Shown here piece after piece: positions 7,411 to 15,906 of a stretch of DNA of 24,620 bases (within the stretch, counting starts at the first letter, position 1; each line of letters starts with the position of its first letter). The notes beneath the pieces were generated by a model, which had not been told where the DNA came from, did no database searches, and saw nothing but the letters and a program-made list of their open reading frames with translations. Both the position numbers and the translations under genes were made by a program. Source of the DNA: JARYMI01 sp037444845 (GTDB lineage Bacteria; Acidobacteriota; Aminicenantia; Aminicenantales; UBA8522); the NCBI GenBank assembly GCA_037444845.1, contig JBBILQ010000038.1, positions 1 through 24,620 of the forward strand, read 5' to 3'.

Positions 7411-9476
7411 CGTCTGTCTCCGTTTTCTTCCCGGCTGAGCACGAAATTCATCCGCCGCCCGACAGGATCGACCGACGCCAGGAGGACTCGTACCCTTCCT
7501 CCTAGCTCGAAGGTCCGGCGCGTGCGCTTTCCCGCCAGCATCTGTTTCGACCGGCGGCGGTAATAATCTCCATCGAGGTCGGCATAGTGAACCAACCCAT
7601 CCACAAAATAGTCGTCCAGGTCCACGACCGCCCCGGCTCTCGTGAAGTCGACGATCGTTCCCTGGAATTCCTCGCCCAGCTTCCTCTTGAGGAGACGGAA
7701 GATGCGCCACTCAGTCAACTCTTTCTCAGCTTCGTCGGCTCTCCTCTCCTGCTCGGATGAATGCAAAGCGACCGAGTGAAGACCCGGGGTTTTCATTTTC
7801 CTGTCCTCGAGCATTGCTTTCAGGGCCCGGTGGACGATGAGGTCTGGATAGCGGCGGATGGGAGAGGTGAAATGAGTGTATTCCTTTTTGGCCAGGCCGT
7901 AATGCCCGGTATTCTCAGCCGAATAGACGGCCAGGCGCAAAGCCCGGAGAACCTGGAAATTGATGAATTTTTCCGCGGGTTTTCCCTCAGCCTGGCTGAG
8001 GATGCGCTGGAGAGACTTCGATGTTATCTCGGAAGGCTCGGGAAGAATAAACCCGAAATGAGCCAGCGTCTCCCGGAGTTCCTCCAGGTCGGCGAGCCCG
8101 GGCGGCGGATGGACTCTGTAGACGGCCGGCTGAGACCGCTGGTAAAGAGCCTGGGCCACGGCCACGTTGGCGGCAACCATGAACTCTTCGATCAGGTGGT
8201 GGGCCTCGTTCGCCTCAAAAGCCGCCACTCGCTGAAGCTTCCCCTCTTTGTAAATGAGCTCGGGCTCCAAGAGGTCAAAGTTGAGGCTTCCCTCTTCCTC
8301 CCTTCGGGAACGGAGGCAAGCGGCCAGCTCTCTCATCAACAGAAGGCCGGGGACAAGCCTGGAGTATCGCCGCTTTTCCTCTTCGTCGCCCTCAAATATG
8401 TTAAACACTGAGGTGTATGTCAGGCGCTCGGCCGTCCTGATCATGGATGGATGGAATTCTGCCCGGCTCACGCGGCCGTCCTTGCCGACCTCAAGCAACG
8501 CGGACACCGTGAGTCTCGTCTTCCTGGGCCGCAGGCTGCAGATGTCGTTGGAAAGCTTTTCCGGGAGCATGGGCAGGGTGAGGTCGGGGAAATAGACGCT
8601 CGTCCCGCGCCGGAAGGCTTCGCTGTCCAGCGCAGAACCGGGCCGGACATAATGAGAGACATCGGCAATGTGCACGCCCAGGAGGAATCCGCCCGACGGA
8701 AGCTTCTTGACGCTGACGGCATCATCAAAGTCCTTGGCGTTCTCGCCGTCGATTGTTACGGTCAGCCAACGCCTGAAGTCTCTTCTCTTCTGCCTGTCTT
8801 CAGCCGAAATCCGGCCGGAAATTTTCTCTGCCTCGGCCAGAGCTTCGGACGCGAAGCCTGAGGCCAGGTTGAACCGGCGGATGATGACCTCTGTGTCCAC
8901 GCCGGGATCATCGGGGAATCCTAACACCCGGGTGAGAAAGCGCCTCTCTCTTTCAGCTTCCACGACCATGCCCGGCTCTGGCCGCCACCGCCCCTTGGAA
9001 CTCAGCGGGATTTCCTCTGCCGAGGCTGCGTCAAACGGGACGAGAAAAGGCTGGCCGAAACGCTCTGAGTAAATTCCCATGACCGAAGCGCGGCCTTTTT
9101 CAAGGATTCGGACGATCCTCCCCTCTGGTTTTCCTTTTTTGCCCTGCTCCCGGAAAATGACTTCAACGAGGTCCCCGGTCATCGCTCCGTGAGAATGCCT
9201 GGCCGGGATAAAAATATCCTCTCTTTGACGGTCTTCTGGCCTGACAAAACCGTATCCTTTCATCGTCGCCAGAAACTCGCCCCTGACGACATTTTTTTCC
9301 GGCGGCATGGCGTACCTTTCCTTTTTCTTAAGGATTACTCCCCGGCCATGAAGGGCTTTGAGCCTGGCCCGAAGCCTTGTTTTGTCCCGCCCTCGCACCC
9401 CTGCCAAGCTGGCGATTTGATGGAAGGCAAGGCCTCGCTTTGCCTGTTTCAAAAGGGAGAGAATCGCCTCGTCCAT
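7407..9476 (-). CDS. rnr: Ribonuclease R (RNase II/R family)
   Basis: A 689-residue processive 3'-to-5' exoribonuclease that degrades structured RNA. In order: a winged-helix-like N-terminus (1-60), cold-shock-type OB domains (about 65-240, including GYGFVRPED and DIFIPARH), the RNB catalytic domain with DGENAKDFDDAVSV at 243-256 (Mg-binding Asp243, 249, 251 and 252), a second conserved block at YTHFTSPIRRYPDLIVHR, and a C-terminal S1 domain from about 605. Slightly short for RNase R, but the domain order fits it better than RNase II. It starts 5 bases after the upstream gene and no clear ribosome-binding site is visible. Its stop overlaps the SelB-like gene (ATGA). This pairing with an RNA-binding partner is the notable context. 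Confidence 0.93.
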   Translation of the reverse strand: MDEAILSLLKQAKRGLAFHQIASLAGVRGRDKTRLRARLKALHGRGVILKKKERYAMPPEKNVVRGEFLATMKGYGFVRPEDRQREDIFIPARHSHGAMTGDLVEVIFREQGKKGKPEGRIVRILEKGRASVMGIYSERFGQPFLVPFDAASAEEIPLSSKGRWRPEPGMVVEAERERRFLTRVLGFPDDPGVDTEVIIRRFNLASGFASEALAEAEKISGRISAEDRQKRRDFRRWLTVTIDGENAKDFDDAVSVKKLPSGGFLLGVHIADVSHYVRPGSALDSEAFRRGTSVYFPDLTLPMLPEKLSNDICSLRPRKTRLTVSALLEVGKDGRVSRAEFHPSMIRTAERLTYTSVFNIFEGDEEEKRRYSRLVPGLLLMRELAACLRSRREEEGSLNFDLLEPELIYKEGKLQRVAAFEANEAHHLIEEFMVAANVAVAQALYQRSQPAVYRVHPPPGLADLEELRETLAHFGFILPEPSEITSKSLQRILSQAEGKPAEKFINFQVLRALRLAVYSAENTGHYGLAKKEYTHFTSPIRRYPDLIVHRALKAMLEDRKMKTPGLHSVALHSSEQERRADEAEKELTEWRIFRLLKRKLGEEFQGTIVDFTRAGAVVDLDDYFVDGLVHYADLDGDYYRRRSKQMLAGKRTRRTFELGGRVRVLLASVDPVGRRMNFVLSREENGDRR

Positions 9477-9481
9477 GGACG

Positions 9482-10117
9482 TTAGTAGTAGAAAAGGCTG
9501 AGGTGAGGAATCTTATGCTTCTCACGCCACATCTTGACCAGCCGGAGCCTCGAGATTTCTTCCAGCTCTTCCCGTGGCCGGCCCTTGAACTCGGCCTGGA
9601 CAAGTTTTTGAATCGCAGCCCTGTCCCTTTCCGGGACGGCCTGGAAAAGGAGGCCTTCCAGTTTCTCCTCGAGCTTTTCCAGAGCCTCCTCGGCCACAGC
9701 TTTATCCGAGAGGAGACACAAGGCCTCGGTGCAAATGGCCTTGACGGTGCTCACTTCGGGAGGAAGGGCGCGAAGAAAGCGCTCGATTTCGGCGCGGGCC
9801 TTCTTCCTTTTCTCATCCCGCGTGACGACCTTGCTGAAGCGGCCGACTTTCCGCTCCCGGTATTCTCCGAAAGCCCTCATCACTTCGCTGTCGCAGAAAG
9901 AAAGGGCCGGCATTTTGCGTGACCTCCCCTGCTTTCTGTGGCGTTCGAAAGCCCGGTTGATCCCTTCAAAAACGACGTCTAAAGGAATGCGCTTCCTCTC
10001 CCAGGAGGACAGGGTCATCTGGTCTCTCGAAGACAGGACGAACGGCGCCCCCCTGAGGCTGAAAAAAAACCGGGCGATCTCCTGAAAATACCGGCTCTTG
10101 GCTTCTTGGCGTCCCAT
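9482..10117 (-). CDS. Conserved-looking hypothetical protein
   Basis: A 211-residue, highly charged, mostly helical protein; function not recognised. The N-terminal 60 residues are the most family-like: GAPFVLSSRDQMTLSSWERK then IPLDVVFEGINRAFERHR. I recall this pattern of a Leu-Ser-Ser segment and an Ile-Pro-Leu helix from uncharacterised proteins of Acidobacteria and Deltaproteobacteria. The middle is a charged helical stretch (GRFSKVVTRDEKRKKARAE) and the C-terminus ends PHLSLFYY. No signal peptide or membrane helix. I start it at the ATG at 10117, outside coaX; the frame is open further upstream (to 10222) but that would overlap coaX by 83 bases. It sits between coaX and rnr at operon spacing. 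Gene reality is well supported by length and position; role unknown. Confidence 0.75.
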   Translation of the reverse strand: MGRQEAKSRYFQEIARFFFSLRGAPFVLSSRDQMTLSSWERKRIPLDVVFEGINRAFERHRKQGRSRKMPALSFCDSEVMRAFGEYRERKVGRFSKVVTRDEKRKKARAEIERFLRALPPEVSTVKAICTEALCLLSDKAVAEEALEKLEEKLEGLLFQAVPERDRAAIQKLVQAEFKGRPREELEEISRLRLVKMWREKHKIPHLSLFYY

Positions 10118-10139
10118 CTCGTGTCTAGGTGACGAGTCC

Positions 10140-10922
10140 CTAACCGCTTTTTCTTTCCTCTCTGTTCCTGTCATAGATAATCCGCAAGCCCTCCAGGACG
10201 AGGTAGGGCTCATAGCAATCAATCGCCCTGACCTCAGAGGCGACGAGAGTGGAGAACCCGCCGGTCGATATGACCTTGGCTTTCTGCCCCAACTCCTTTT
10301 CGATCTCAGCGATGATGTTGGTGACCAGGCCGATGTAGCCGAAATAGATGCCCGATTGCATGCTCGTCACCGTTGTCCGGCCGACGGCTTTCTTGGGCTT
10401 GGCGATTTCTATCCTGGGGAGTTTGGCCGTCTTGAGGTAGAGAGCTTCGGCTGAAATCTGGATTCCAGGCGCAATCGCCCCACCCAAGTACTCGCCCTTT
10501 TCCGTGATCACGTCAAAGGTGGTGGCTGTGCCGAAATCGACGACGATCGAGGGCCCGCCGTGTTTTTCGAAGGCGGCCACGGAAGCCACCACCCGGTCGG
10601 CTCCCACCTCGAGGGGGTTCTCGTAGAGGATGGGCATGCCGGTCCTCAACCCCGGTCCTACGACCAGGGCTTTGAGCCTGAACATGTCCCGGCTGAGCGC
10701 CTGGAAAACAGGCGTAAGCGGCGGCACGACGCTGGAAATGATCATGTCGGCGATGGACGCCGGCAGGAGGCCGGATGACCGGAGAAGCTCGAGGAGGACG
10801 ACGCCGTACTCATCGGCCGTCTTCTCCCTGTCTGTCCTGAGTTTCCAGTCATGGCGAAGCTCTGTCCCCTCAAAAACGCCAACCGCGATTGTCGTGTTCC
10901 CGATGTCAACGGCTAAAAGCAT
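10140..10922 (-). CDS. coaX: Type III pantothenate kinase
   Basis: A 260-residue ASKHA-fold kinase that phosphorylates pantothenate in the first step of coenzyme A synthesis, in the cytosol. Motifs: AVDIGNTTIAVGVF (4-17) is the phosphate-binding loop, NPLEVGADRVV (102-112) carries the catalytic Asp109, and VVDFGTATTFDVI (127-139) is the second nucleotide-binding block. GGAIAPGI follows at about 147-154. The length is typical for CoaX. The start at 10922 has a GAGGAG site just upstream; a longer open frame runs back to 11162 but that part overlaps birA and is not CoaX-like. It follows birA by 11 bases. The birA-coaX pairing is common in bacteria and supports both calls. Type III enzymes are usually not inhibited by CoA. 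Confidence 0.95.
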   Translation of the reverse strand: MLLAVDIGNTTIAVGVFEGTELRHDWKLRTDREKTADEYGVVLLELLRSSGLLPASIADMIISSVVPPLTPVFQALSRDMFRLKALVVGPGLRTGMPILYENPLEVGADRVVASVAAFEKHGGPSIVVDFGTATTFDVITEKGEYLGGAIAPGIQISAEALYLKTAKLPRIEIAKPKKAVGRTTVTSMQSGIYFGYIGLVTNIIAEIEKELGQKAKVISTGGFSTLVASEVRAIDCYEPYLVLEGLRIIYDRNREERKSG

Positions 10923-10933
10923 GGCCTCTCTCC

Positions 10934-11683
10934 TCAAGTATGATAACCAAGGCCGAGGATTTCCGCGGGGGATAAAAGAATTTTCTCGCCGTCCTTTTCC
11001 AGAATCATTCTCGCCCCCGTCGAAATCCCGCGGAACGTACCGGTCAGGGTTTCTTTTTCTGTCCGGACAACAACTATTTTTCCGACCGGAAAAATCAATT
11101 TTGCCTCGAAGGCCCTGAGAATTTCCGCCCTCTCGCCAGAGACGAACTTCCTGTACCACCAATCGAGCCTCTCGCAGAGGCTCTGCTCGACCCTTTCCCT
11201 GTCCACATGTCGTTTCAGGATCATCCGCAGCGACGCCGCCGTCGGGCGGATTGCCGCCGGAAAATCCTTCCTGCTCTGGTTGATATTCAACCCAATCCCC
11301 AGGACGACAAAATGCGTTTTATCTCCCACGAACTCGCTCTCGCAGAGGATGCCGCCGATTTTCTTTCCGCTCCAGATGACATCGTTCGGCCACTTCAGCC
11401 CGACCTCGAGGCCGACGCTCAACCGGATAGCCTCGGCCGCAGCTACCCCGGCTACAAGCGGCAGAAGAGAGACATCCCCCGAAGGGGGGCGGAGGATGAT
11501 GGAGGCATAAAGGCCACGGCTCCGGGGAGAGAACCAGGTCCGGCCCTTTGTCCCTTTGCCCCCTGTCTGCTCGTCGGCGGTCACAACCGTCCCCTCCCGG
11601 GCTCCTTGCTGCGCTAAAATCTTGGCTTCGTCGTTGGTCGAAGCACAGGTTTCGTACCAGTGGATGACCGCCCCTATATTCAT
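10934..11683 (-). CDS. birA: Biotin-protein ligase (catalytic, no HTH)
   Basis: A 249-residue class I biotin-[acetyl-CoA-carboxylase] ligase, which forms biotinyl-AMP and attaches biotin to carrier proteins. It begins directly with the catalytic domain: STNDEAK (15-21), the biotinyl-AMP loop GGKGTKGRTW (41-50), GLKWPNDV (95-102) and GKKIGGIL (106-113). GIGLNIN follows, and a C-terminal SH3-like cap of about 45 residues closes the protein. There is no N-terminal helix-turn-helix, so it should not act as a biotin repressor as E. coli BirA does. The longer reading back to 11836 has no family similarity and lies inside the next gene. The ATG at 11683 is 7 bases after the upstream stop, with a poor ribosome-binding site, so coupling is likely. 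Confidence 0.93.
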   Translation of the reverse strand: MNIGAVIHWYETCASTNDEAKILAQQGAREGTVVTADEQTGGKGTKGRTWFSPRSRGLYASIILRPPSGDVSLLPLVAGVAAAEAIRLSVGLEVGLKWPNDVIWSGKKIGGILCESEFVGDKTHFVVLGIGLNINQSRKDFPAAIRPTAASLRMILKRHVDRERVEQSLCERLDWWYRKFVSGERAEILRAFEAKLIFPVGKIVVVRTEKETLTGTFRGISTGARMILEKDGEKILLSPAEILGLGYHT

Positions 11684-11690
11684 GGGAGAA

Positions 11691-12305
11691 TCAAAGCGAC
11701 GGTTTCCCGCCTTTATCCAGCCACCCTTTAAGCTCGGCCAGCAAAGAAGCCCGGAGCCTTTTCTCCAGCTCCCTCTCCACGGCGAGAATTTCCTCGCGCA
11801 CGACGGCCTTGATTTTTTCCCCGATATCTTCGTCAAGTGAAGCGAGGGGCATGTCCGGTTCCTCCGGGTGCGGAAGCGAGGCGGTCGGCGGAATCTCTTC
11901 GATCATCGATTCTTCCGGGAAGCTGTGCGGCCCCCTTTTTTTGTCGATGACATCCCTGACCAGGAGGGCCAGCCTCTCGGAATCAAAGGGTTTTTGAACG
12001 ATGGCGTCGTATTCCAGGCCGCGGATTTTATCCGGGTCCACGGGCTCGAAGGCGTTCTTGAGGAAGATCAGCCCGATTTTTTTCAAATCTTCCTGGCCCG
12101 CGAGGTCGCGCCCCGCATCGTAGCCATCCTTGAGCGGCAGAGACAGGCTGAGGAGCACGGCATCCGGGCCTATTTCGCTGAGCAGGCTGACGGCTTCAAC
12201 TCCGTCCTCGAAGGCGTAGATGTCAAAATCGGGAGCGGCGAAGGCCATCCTGACGACTTTCTGGACAGAGGGACTCGGGTCGGCCAGGAGGATTTTATAC
12301 GCCAT
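11691..12305 (-). CDS. Response-regulator-like protein with degenerate receiver
   Basis: A 204-residue protein. Residues 1-123 have the pattern of a CheY-like receiver: YKILLADPSPSVQKVV at the start, VLLSLSLPLKDGYD (50-63) at the phosphorylation strand and AIVQKPF (101-107) with the conserved Lys105. Key residues have been lost. The phosphoacceptor Asp is Ser53, only one acidic pocket residue (Asp9) remains and the Thr/Ser switch position is occupied by Lys83. The family would be called a pseudo-receiver, comparable to myxobacterial FrzS. The C-terminal 80 residues are not a DNA-binding domain; they form a Pro-rich linker and a charged probable coiled coil (about 160-200). It precedes birA by 7 bases and has a putative own promoter. 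Probably a signalling or scaffold protein; partner unknown. Confidence 0.8.
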   Translation of the reverse strand: MAYKILLADPSPSVQKVVRMAFAAPDFDIYAFEDGVEAVSLLSEIGPDAVLLSLSLPLKDGYDAGRDLAGQEDLKKIGLIFLKNAFEPVDPDKIRGLEYDAIVQKPFDSERLALLVRDVIDKKRGPHSFPEESMIEEIPPTASLPHPEEPDMPLASLDEDIGEKIKAVVREEILAVERELEKRLRASLLAELKGWLDKGGKPSL

Positions 12306-12339
12306 AGGACACCTGAAATCTTTAAGAAATATCACCATT

Positions 12340-12368
12340 AGTTAACATCATTCCCGTCATCATGTCAA
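12340..12368 (-). promoter_or_regulatory. Putative promoter for the pseudo-receiver/birA/coaX genes
   Basis: Read on the minus strand: a perfect TTGACA (12368-12363), a 17-bp spacer and a weak TTAACT (12345-12340). The predicted start near 12333 gives a leader of about 28 bases. The -10 is poor (3 of 6), so an activator may be needed. Two direct repeats lie just upstream. Confidence 0.4.
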
Positions 12369-12375
12369 TCAACCG

Positions 12376-12408
12376 GCGAAGACCTGCGGGGGATCGCTGC
12401 GAAGACCT
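12376..12408 (-). repeat. Paired 10-bp direct repeats upstream of -35
   Basis: GCGAAGACCT occurs at 12376-12385 and again at 12399-12408, 23 bp apart (about two helical turns), immediately upstream of the TTGACA box on the minus strand. The arrangement suits a dimeric or tandem activator site, though it may be chance. Confidence 0.4.
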
Positions 12409-12420
12409 AATGCAAACGCA

Positions 12421-15400
12421 TTAATAATCGATGGAGACAGAATCCTCGCCTATGAGCCTCTCCACATTCCTGGTCAGGTCTTCGGACAGGAAGACCCCCC
12501 TGATGTCGATGGACTGAGCCACCAGCCGGTAGGAGTGAGGCGTCTCCAGTTCGAAGAACACCGGGCACTCGCCGGGGTTTCTCTCGAGACAATCCTTCAG
12601 CTCCTTGATCACGGACTCTTCCAGGCCGGGAAGAAAAATTCTCAAGACGACTCTCTTCGCCTTTTTGTTCAGGGCGTCGGCGAGCGACATGATTTCGACG
12701 AGGTGAACCCGGCGGTTCTCTCCTTCTCCCATGAACCTTCCCCTGACCCAGACGAGCTGTCCTTCTCTCAGGAACTCAAAATATTTTTTGTAGGCTTCAG
12801 GGAAGGCCATGACGTCGATCCGGCCGCTCAAATCTTCAAGGGCGAAGATGGCAAACCGCTCGTCCTTCTTGTTCTTCAGAAGCTTGACCGTGTTGATGAT
12901 CCCGGCCACGCGAATCTCGGCGTTGAAATCCTTCTCTTCGTCGAGCTGGCTCAGTTGATGGGAGATGAGTTTCCTGAGCCTTTTCTCGAACTGGGCCAGG
13001 GGATGGCCGGTGATGAAAAACCCCACCGCGTCCTTCTCGTAGCTCAGGAAAAGCGACTCGTCCCATTCTCTCATTTCCCTTACTTCTGGCGGGATATCGG
13101 GCGGCTCCAGCCGGCCGCCGCCGAAAAGAAGCGCCTGCGAAGTCAACGTCAGTTTCTGGGCCGTATGGCCGTACTCAATCATGGCGTCGATGAGGTGAAA
13201 ACACCGGGATCTCGGCCAGCCCAGGGAGTCAAAGGCTCCGGCTTTAATCAGGCTCTCTAACACCTTCCTGTTGACGACTCTTGGGTCTGTGCCAGCCACG
13301 ATGTCAAACGGCGTCTTGAACTTGCCCCGCTCGGCTCTTTCCCTGAGGATCTCCCGGACAGCCGTCTCCCCGACATTTTTTACAGCTGAGAGACCAAAAC
13401 GAATCTCGCCGCCGACCACAGTAAAATTGAAATCGCTCTCGTTGATATCGGGCCGGAGGACCCGAATCCCCATCTCCTGGCATTCATTGATGTACTTGAC
13501 GACCTGGGATGTCGCTCCCCGCTCCGCTTCGGAGGTCAGGAGCGCGGCCATGAAATGAGCGGGAAAGTGGGCCTTGAGGTAAGCCGTCTGGTAGGCGAGG
13601 TAGGCATACGCAGCGCTGTGGGATTTGTTGAACCCGTACTCGGCGAAATGCCTGATCTGTTCGAAAATTTTCTCTGCCCTGGACTGGCTGAGCCCCCTTT
13701 TTTTGGCCCCCTGGATGAACCACTTCTTCTGAGCTCTCATGATGCTCGTGACTTTTTTTCCCATGGCCTTGCGGAGGATGTCCGCATCAGCCATGGTGAA
13801 CCCGGCCAGGTCGGTGGCGATCTTCATCACCTGTTCCTGGTAGACGATGATCCCCCGCGTCTCGTTGAGGATGGGCTCGAGCTCGGGACATTCGTAGCTG
13901 ATCCGCTCGGGATGGTTCTTTCTCTTGACAAACTCATCCGTCATCCCGCTCCGCAGCGGGCCGGGCCGGTAGAGGGCGTTGAGGGCGATGAGGTCGCGAA
14001 AACTTTCAGGCTTGAAATTGCGGAGCAGCTCTTTCATCCCAGGGCTCTCAAACTGGAAGACGCCGTCGGTGTTGCCCGCCTGGAAAACGCTGAACGTGGC
14101 CTCGTCGTCCAGGGGAATTTTCCTGATGTCAACTTTATGGCCCGACTCCCTGGCCACGAGTTCGACGGTGTCCTGGATGACCGTCAGGTTGCGCAGGCCC
14201 AGCAGGTCCATCTTGAGAAGCCCGATTGCCTCGATGTCCTGCATCGGGAATTGAGTGGTGATTTCGCCCTTGGCGGACTGGTAGAGAGGCACGAACTCAA
14301 CCAAAGGCCTGGGCGTGATGACGATCCCGGCAGCATGGATGGAGGGATGGCGGACCTGGCCTTCGAGCTTCTGGGCGACCGCCAGCAACTGGGCAATCTT
14401 GGCGTTCTTGTCCCGCAGCTCCCGCAGCTGCGAAATATTCTTGAGCGCGCCCTCGATCGTGGCTTCAGGACCGAAGGGCGGAATCATCTTGGCAATCCGG
14501 TCCACTTCCGGCAACGGCACCTCCAAGGCTCGTCCGGCATCACGGATGGCCTGACGCGCGGCCATGGTCCCGAAAGTGATGATCTGGGAGACGTTCTCCT
14601 GGCCGTATTTCGCCTTGACATAGTCGATGACCTCATCCCGGCGCCGGCCGCAGAAATCGATGTCGATGTCGGGCAGGCTGATCCGCTCCGGGTTGAGGAA
14701 ACGCTCGAACAGCAGGCCGTACTCGAGCGGGTCGATATCGGTGATACCAAGGCAGTAGGCTAAAAAGCTGCCGGCCGCAGAGCCGCGTCCCGGGCCCACC
14801 GGGATGTTCCGTGACTTGGCCGTGCGGATGAGGTCCCAGACAACCAGGAAATACCCCTCGAACCCCGTCTGCTTGACCAGGTTGAGCTCTTTCCTCAGCC
14901 TGTCCTCATAGTCCTCCATGGAATGACCGGGCTCTTCTCTCTCAAGCCTGTCCTGGAGTTCTTCCAGACGCATCCGGAATCCGTCGTCGGCCACAGCGGC
15001 AAGGTATTCATCCAGCGGAATTTCGCCGGGCGCCTGAAACCGGGGCAGGAAGTGTTGGCCTGAGGGGAAGGCGAAATCGCACTGGGCAGCGATACGGGTT
15101 GTGTTCTGGATGGCTTCAGGGATGCCTCGAAACAGCTCCGTCATTTCCTGGCCGGACTTGAAGTAGAACTCCTGTGAACCGAACCGGATCCTGTCCTGGT
15201 CGGTGAGCTTCTTGTTGGTCTGGATGCACAGGAGGACATCATGGCTCTCCGCGTCCTCTTTCCGGAGATAATGAATGTCGTTGGTGGCGACCAGAGGAAG
15301 GCCGAGCTTCTTAGCCAGATCGATGAGCCGGAGTTTCGTTGCCTTCTGCTGAGGCAGGCCGTGATCCATGATCTCGATATAAAAATTGTCTGCGCCGAAA

Positions 15401-15906
15401 AACGAGGCGAACTCGAGGGCGGCCTGCTCAGCCGCCTCCTCGATCTCCTTTTCCAGGAAAAAGGCGACTTCGCCTTTCAAACAACCCGAGAGGGCGATCA
15501 GGCCTTCAGCGTGAGCGGCCAGCAGCTCCTTGTCAACCCTGGGCCTGTAATAAAAGCCCTCCAGGTAGGCCCGGCTGAGAAGAAGACAGAGGTTCTTGTA
15601 GCCTTTTTCGTTTCTGACCAGAAGAAGGAGGTGGAAATGATGCGGCTCGCCCGCCTCATCCTTCTTATCATGCCGGCTCTTGGGCGCCACGTAGACCTCG
15701 CAGCCGAGGATGGGCTTGATGTCCCGGGCCCTTGCCTGCTTGAAAAAAGTGACCGCGCCGAAGATGTTGCCGTGGTCTGTCAGGGCCACGGCCGGCATCT
15801 TGTTCCTGTAAGCGGCCTCCACTAAGTCGGCGGTCTTGATGGCCCCGTCCAAGATGCTGAACTCAGAGTGATTATGAAGGTGGATGAAAGAATGGTCCAT
15901 CGTCAT
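12421..15906 (-). CDS. dnaE: DNA polymerase III alpha subunit
   Basis: A 1161-residue replicative DNA polymerase of the DnaE type, almost the length of the E. coli enzyme. It opens with a PHP domain (IHLHNHSEFSILDGAIK at 8-24, then ALTDHGNIFG and ILGCEVYV). The palm carries GPGRGSAAGSFLAYCLGITD and the catalytic acids in PDIDIDF (412-418), followed by fingers and a helix-hairpin-helix. A C-terminal OB-fold sits near residues 985-1075 (AGIINTVKLLKNKKDERFA). There is no DEDD proofreading exonuclease inserted, so it is not PolC. The start at 15906 gives an ATGA overlap with guaA; ATGs at 15900 and 15912 are alternatives. The 115-base gap downstream separates it from the pseudo-receiver gene. Complete, with no internal stops or frameshifts. 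Confidence 0.96.
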   Translation of the reverse strand: MTMDHSFIHLHNHSEFSILDGAIKTADLVEAAYRNKMPAVALTDHGNIFGAVTFFKQARARDIKPILGCEVYVAPKSRHDKKDEAGEPHHFHLLLLVRNEKGYKNLCLLLSRAYLEGFYYRPRVDKELLAAHAEGLIALSGCLKGEVAFFLEKEIEEAAEQAALEFASFFGADNFYIEIMDHGLPQQKATKLRLIDLAKKLGLPLVATNDIHYLRKEDAESHDVLLCIQTNKKLTDQDRIRFGSQEFYFKSGQEMTELFRGIPEAIQNTTRIAAQCDFAFPSGQHFLPRFQAPGEIPLDEYLAAVADDGFRMRLEELQDRLEREEPGHSMEDYEDRLRKELNLVKQTGFEGYFLVVWDLIRTAKSRNIPVGPGRGSAAGSFLAYCLGITDIDPLEYGLLFERFLNPERISLPDIDIDFCGRRRDEVIDYVKAKYGQENVSQIITFGTMAARQAIRDAGRALEVPLPEVDRIAKMIPPFGPEATIEGALKNISQLRELRDKNAKIAQLLAVAQKLEGQVRHPSIHAAGIVITPRPLVEFVPLYQSAKGEITTQFPMQDIEAIGLLKMDLLGLRNLTVIQDTVELVARESGHKVDIRKIPLDDEATFSVFQAGNTDGVFQFESPGMKELLRNFKPESFRDLIALNALYRPGPLRSGMTDEFVKRKNHPERISYECPELEPILNETRGIIVYQEQVMKIATDLAGFTMADADILRKAMGKKVTSIMRAQKKWFIQGAKKRGLSQSRAEKIFEQIRHFAEYGFNKSHSAAYAYLAYQTAYLKAHFPAHFMAALLTSEAERGATSQVVKYINECQEMGIRVLRPDINESDFNFTVVGGEIRFGLSAVKNVGETAVREILRERAERGKFKTPFDIVAGTDPRVVNRKVLESLIKAGAFDSLGWPRSRCFHLIDAMIEYGHTAQKLTLTSQALLFGGGRLEPPDIPPEVREMREWDESLFLSYEKDAVGFFITGHPLAQFEKRLRKLISHQLSQLDEEKDFNAEIRVAGIINTVKLLKNKKDERFAIFALEDLSGRIDVMAFPEAYKKYFEFLREGQLVWVRGRFMGEGENRRVHLVEIMSLADALNKKAKRVVLRIFLPGLEESVIKELKDCLERNPGECPVFFELETPHSYRLVAQSIDIRGVFLSEDLTRNVERLIGEDSVSIDY

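Noticed and set aside
6325..7710. Upstream extension of the SelB-like protein to 461 residues
   Set aside because: The extra 100 codons lie inside rnr, carry no GTPase motif, and the ATGA overlap at 7407-7410 gives a natural start.
12306..12420. Terminator after dnaE
   Set aside because: No stem followed by a T-run is visible on the minus strand; the GC-rich part is better explained as the paired direct repeats.
13555..14763. 402-codon open frame on the plus strand inside dnaE
   Set aside because: Antisense shadow of the most conserved part of DnaE; no family similarity and no ribosome-binding site.
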